From: Streptomyces sp. GKU 895
Lineage (GTDB): Bacteria; Actinomycetota; Actinomycetes; Streptomycetales; Streptomycetaceae
Assembly: GCA_002027195.1 (NCBI GenBank)
Contig: MWJO01000011.1
Span: 59,876 to 123,875, forward strand
Direction of reading: 5' to 3'
DNA: 64,000 nt
Position 1 is the stretch's first letter. Each line of letters starts with the position of its first letter. The notes beneath the pieces were generated by a model. It was not told the origin of the DNA, ran no database searches, and saw only the letters and a list, made by a program, of their open reading frames with translations. A program made the position numbers and the translations under genes. Below, piece after piece: positions 63,146-64,000 of this stretch.

Positions 63146-63808
63146 TCAGTCCACCACGGCGGCGTACAGGGGTGTTCCGAGCAGCACCGACCTGCCGGTG
63201 CCGTCCGGGCTCTCGCCGTGCAGCAGCCGCTTCGCCACGAACTCGATGTGCTGCGCCGGCCAGCGCAGTCGCTCGACGGCTCGCTGAACGCGGCCCAGCG
63301 CCGCGCGATCGACGTGGTCGAGGTCGCCGTCCACCGCGTCGGCGACGTATTCGTCCTCCAGGTCGGAGGTGATCCCGAGGCCGTCGAGCATGGAGGACAT
63401 CATCGAGCGCCCCACGCCGTGCGCCTCGGCGTCCGGCACGTGGTCGTACACGTGCCGGTACGAGCCTCCCAGGGCGAGGACGGTGTGCTCGGTGCGCCCG
63501 CCGAAGAACACCAGGGAGGACGCGGGGTCGTCGCGGTACGCGCCCCAGCGCATCGGCAGCGATCCCCAGAAGTACTGGCCGGGTGCGTCCACCGTGCCGA
63601 GGTCGGCATGGTCGTGGAGGTGGCGGACGACCGCTTCGAGACGGGTGATCCGGTCGTTCGGCGGGCCCTCGGTGGTGCGCTTCGCCGACAGCACGGAGAG
63701 GTTCACGCCCACCTCCGTCTGCCGCCTGGCCCCGAATCCGGGGTCGATCTGCGGCAACAGCATGTCGACCTTGCTGTCGGAGATGTACACGTAGTAGCTC
63801 GGCGACAC
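63146..63808 (-). CDS. DUF7019-like protein (SAVMC3_10250 type)
   Basis: A 220-residue protein starting MSPSYYVYISDSKVDMLLPQ, with the pattern of the DUF7019/SAVMC3_10250 family: the N-terminal YYVYISDSKVDMLLPQID, DRITRLEAVVRHLHDHADLG, GQYFWGSLPMRWGAYRDDPA and VFFGGRTEHTVLALGGS. Such proteins lie beside kinase or NTPase genes in many actinomycetes. Only five bases separate it from the kinase start, so it is the first gene of the three-gene operon. Function unknown. The 192 bases before the window edge (63809-64000) hold its promoter; a GTG at 63951 could start a divergent gene, but too little is visible. Confidence 0.75.
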   Translation of the reverse strand: MSPSYYVYISDSKVDMLLPQIDPGFGARRQTEVGVNLSVLSAKRTTEGPPNDRITRLEAVVRHLHDHADLGTVDAPGQYFWGSLPMRWGAYRDDPASSLVFFGGRTEHTVLALGGSYRHVYDHVPDAEAHGVGRSMMSSMLDGLGITSDLEDEYVADAVDGDLDHVDRAALGRVQRAVERLRWPAQHIEFVAKRLLHGESPDGTGRSVLLGTPLYAAVVD

Positions 63809-64000
63809 TGCCGGATCCTCCCAGGTATCGACCTTCCCAGCCTATCGATCACGACCGGGTACGGGCCATGGGGTGCGCGGGCGAAGGGAGTTGAGGGTGC
63901 GGCGACGGCGGCGGCTGGACCCGCACCGAGGGCGGGCCGCTACGGTCCCGCGTGGACGTACGCGGCCCAGAGTGTGCGGGTGGGGGACGCGGCCTCGCGG

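Noticed and set aside
63951..64000. A GTG start and short open frame at the right edge
   Set aside because: Only about 16 codons are visible, with no ribosome site and no recognisable protein pattern.
1..64000. CRISPR arrays, tRNA, rRNA, phage or conjugative modules, secondary-metabolite core synthases
   Set aside because: Read for on both strands by eye; no repeat-spacer pattern, cloverleaf, integrase, tail or PKS/NRPS/terpene-synthase core was seen. The lone P450 is not evidence of a biosynthetic cluster.

Overview
The window looks like chromosomal DNA of a Streptomyces or a close relative. It is very GC-rich, GTG starts are common, gene junctions often overlap as GTGA or ATGA, and several genes match Streptomyces-named families (SCO2521 to SCO2525, SCO2400, SCO6745). 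I see no rRNA or tRNA gene, no CRISPR array, no intact insertion sequence and no phage module. All identifications come from reading the sequence and from recalled family knowledge; no database search was run.

Layout. 1-6122 (minus): six genes that look like one operon, a membrane protein followed by the conserved SCO2521-2525 set, which includes a ParA-like protein with an altered P-loop and a methyltransferase. 6332-14164: a GNAT acetyltransferase and two related metabolic modules, each with an AraC-type regulator and a metallo-beta-lactamase-fold protein, plus a SnoaL-like protein, an alpha/beta hydrolase, an NADP oxidoreductase and an SMP-30-like protein. 14182-19058: a coiled-coil protein, a large secreted subtilase and a decayed gene. 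19213-22076: an amidohydrolase and two Atu4866-domain genes, one fused to the shell of an amidohydrolase. 22159-38930: mixed accessory metabolism (phosphotransferase, methyltransferase, SDR, esterases, P450, four-electron-transfer-type flavodoxin-like oxidoreductase, FG-GAP protein, secreted proteins) with AraC regulators and two decayed genes, one an IS5-like transposase remnant.

38968-47803 (minus): after a VOC protein comes a complete nine-gene Nit1C-type cluster (the MSMEG_0565-0572 / sll0783 nitrogen-starvation set): small starvation protein, flavoprotein, amidohydrolase, MSMEG_0572-type protein, radical SAM enzyme, GNAT-AIR synthase fusion, two nitrilase paralogues and a glycosyltransferase. 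Most junctions overlap by 4 bases. One nitrilase paralogue has lost the catalytic Glu and Cys. 48069-52852: a TIR-like protein with a zinc ribbon, an M20 peptidase divergent from an Lrp-type regulator, a methyltransferase, a VOC protein and a secreted protein. 52940-63808: a signalling block with a transmembrane Ser/Thr kinase, an SCO2400-type protein, a P-loop NTPase with TPR-like repeats, and a three-gene operon built around a kinase-TPR-WD40 protein of about 1,440 residues.

A window-wide caution: at least ten genes carry one-base frame disruptions, many in runs of five to six C or G, and in four genes the indels cancel so that the reading frame is restored. This pattern fits consensus errors in the assembly better than gene decay. 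Genes marked as frame-disrupted are therefore probably intact in the organism.
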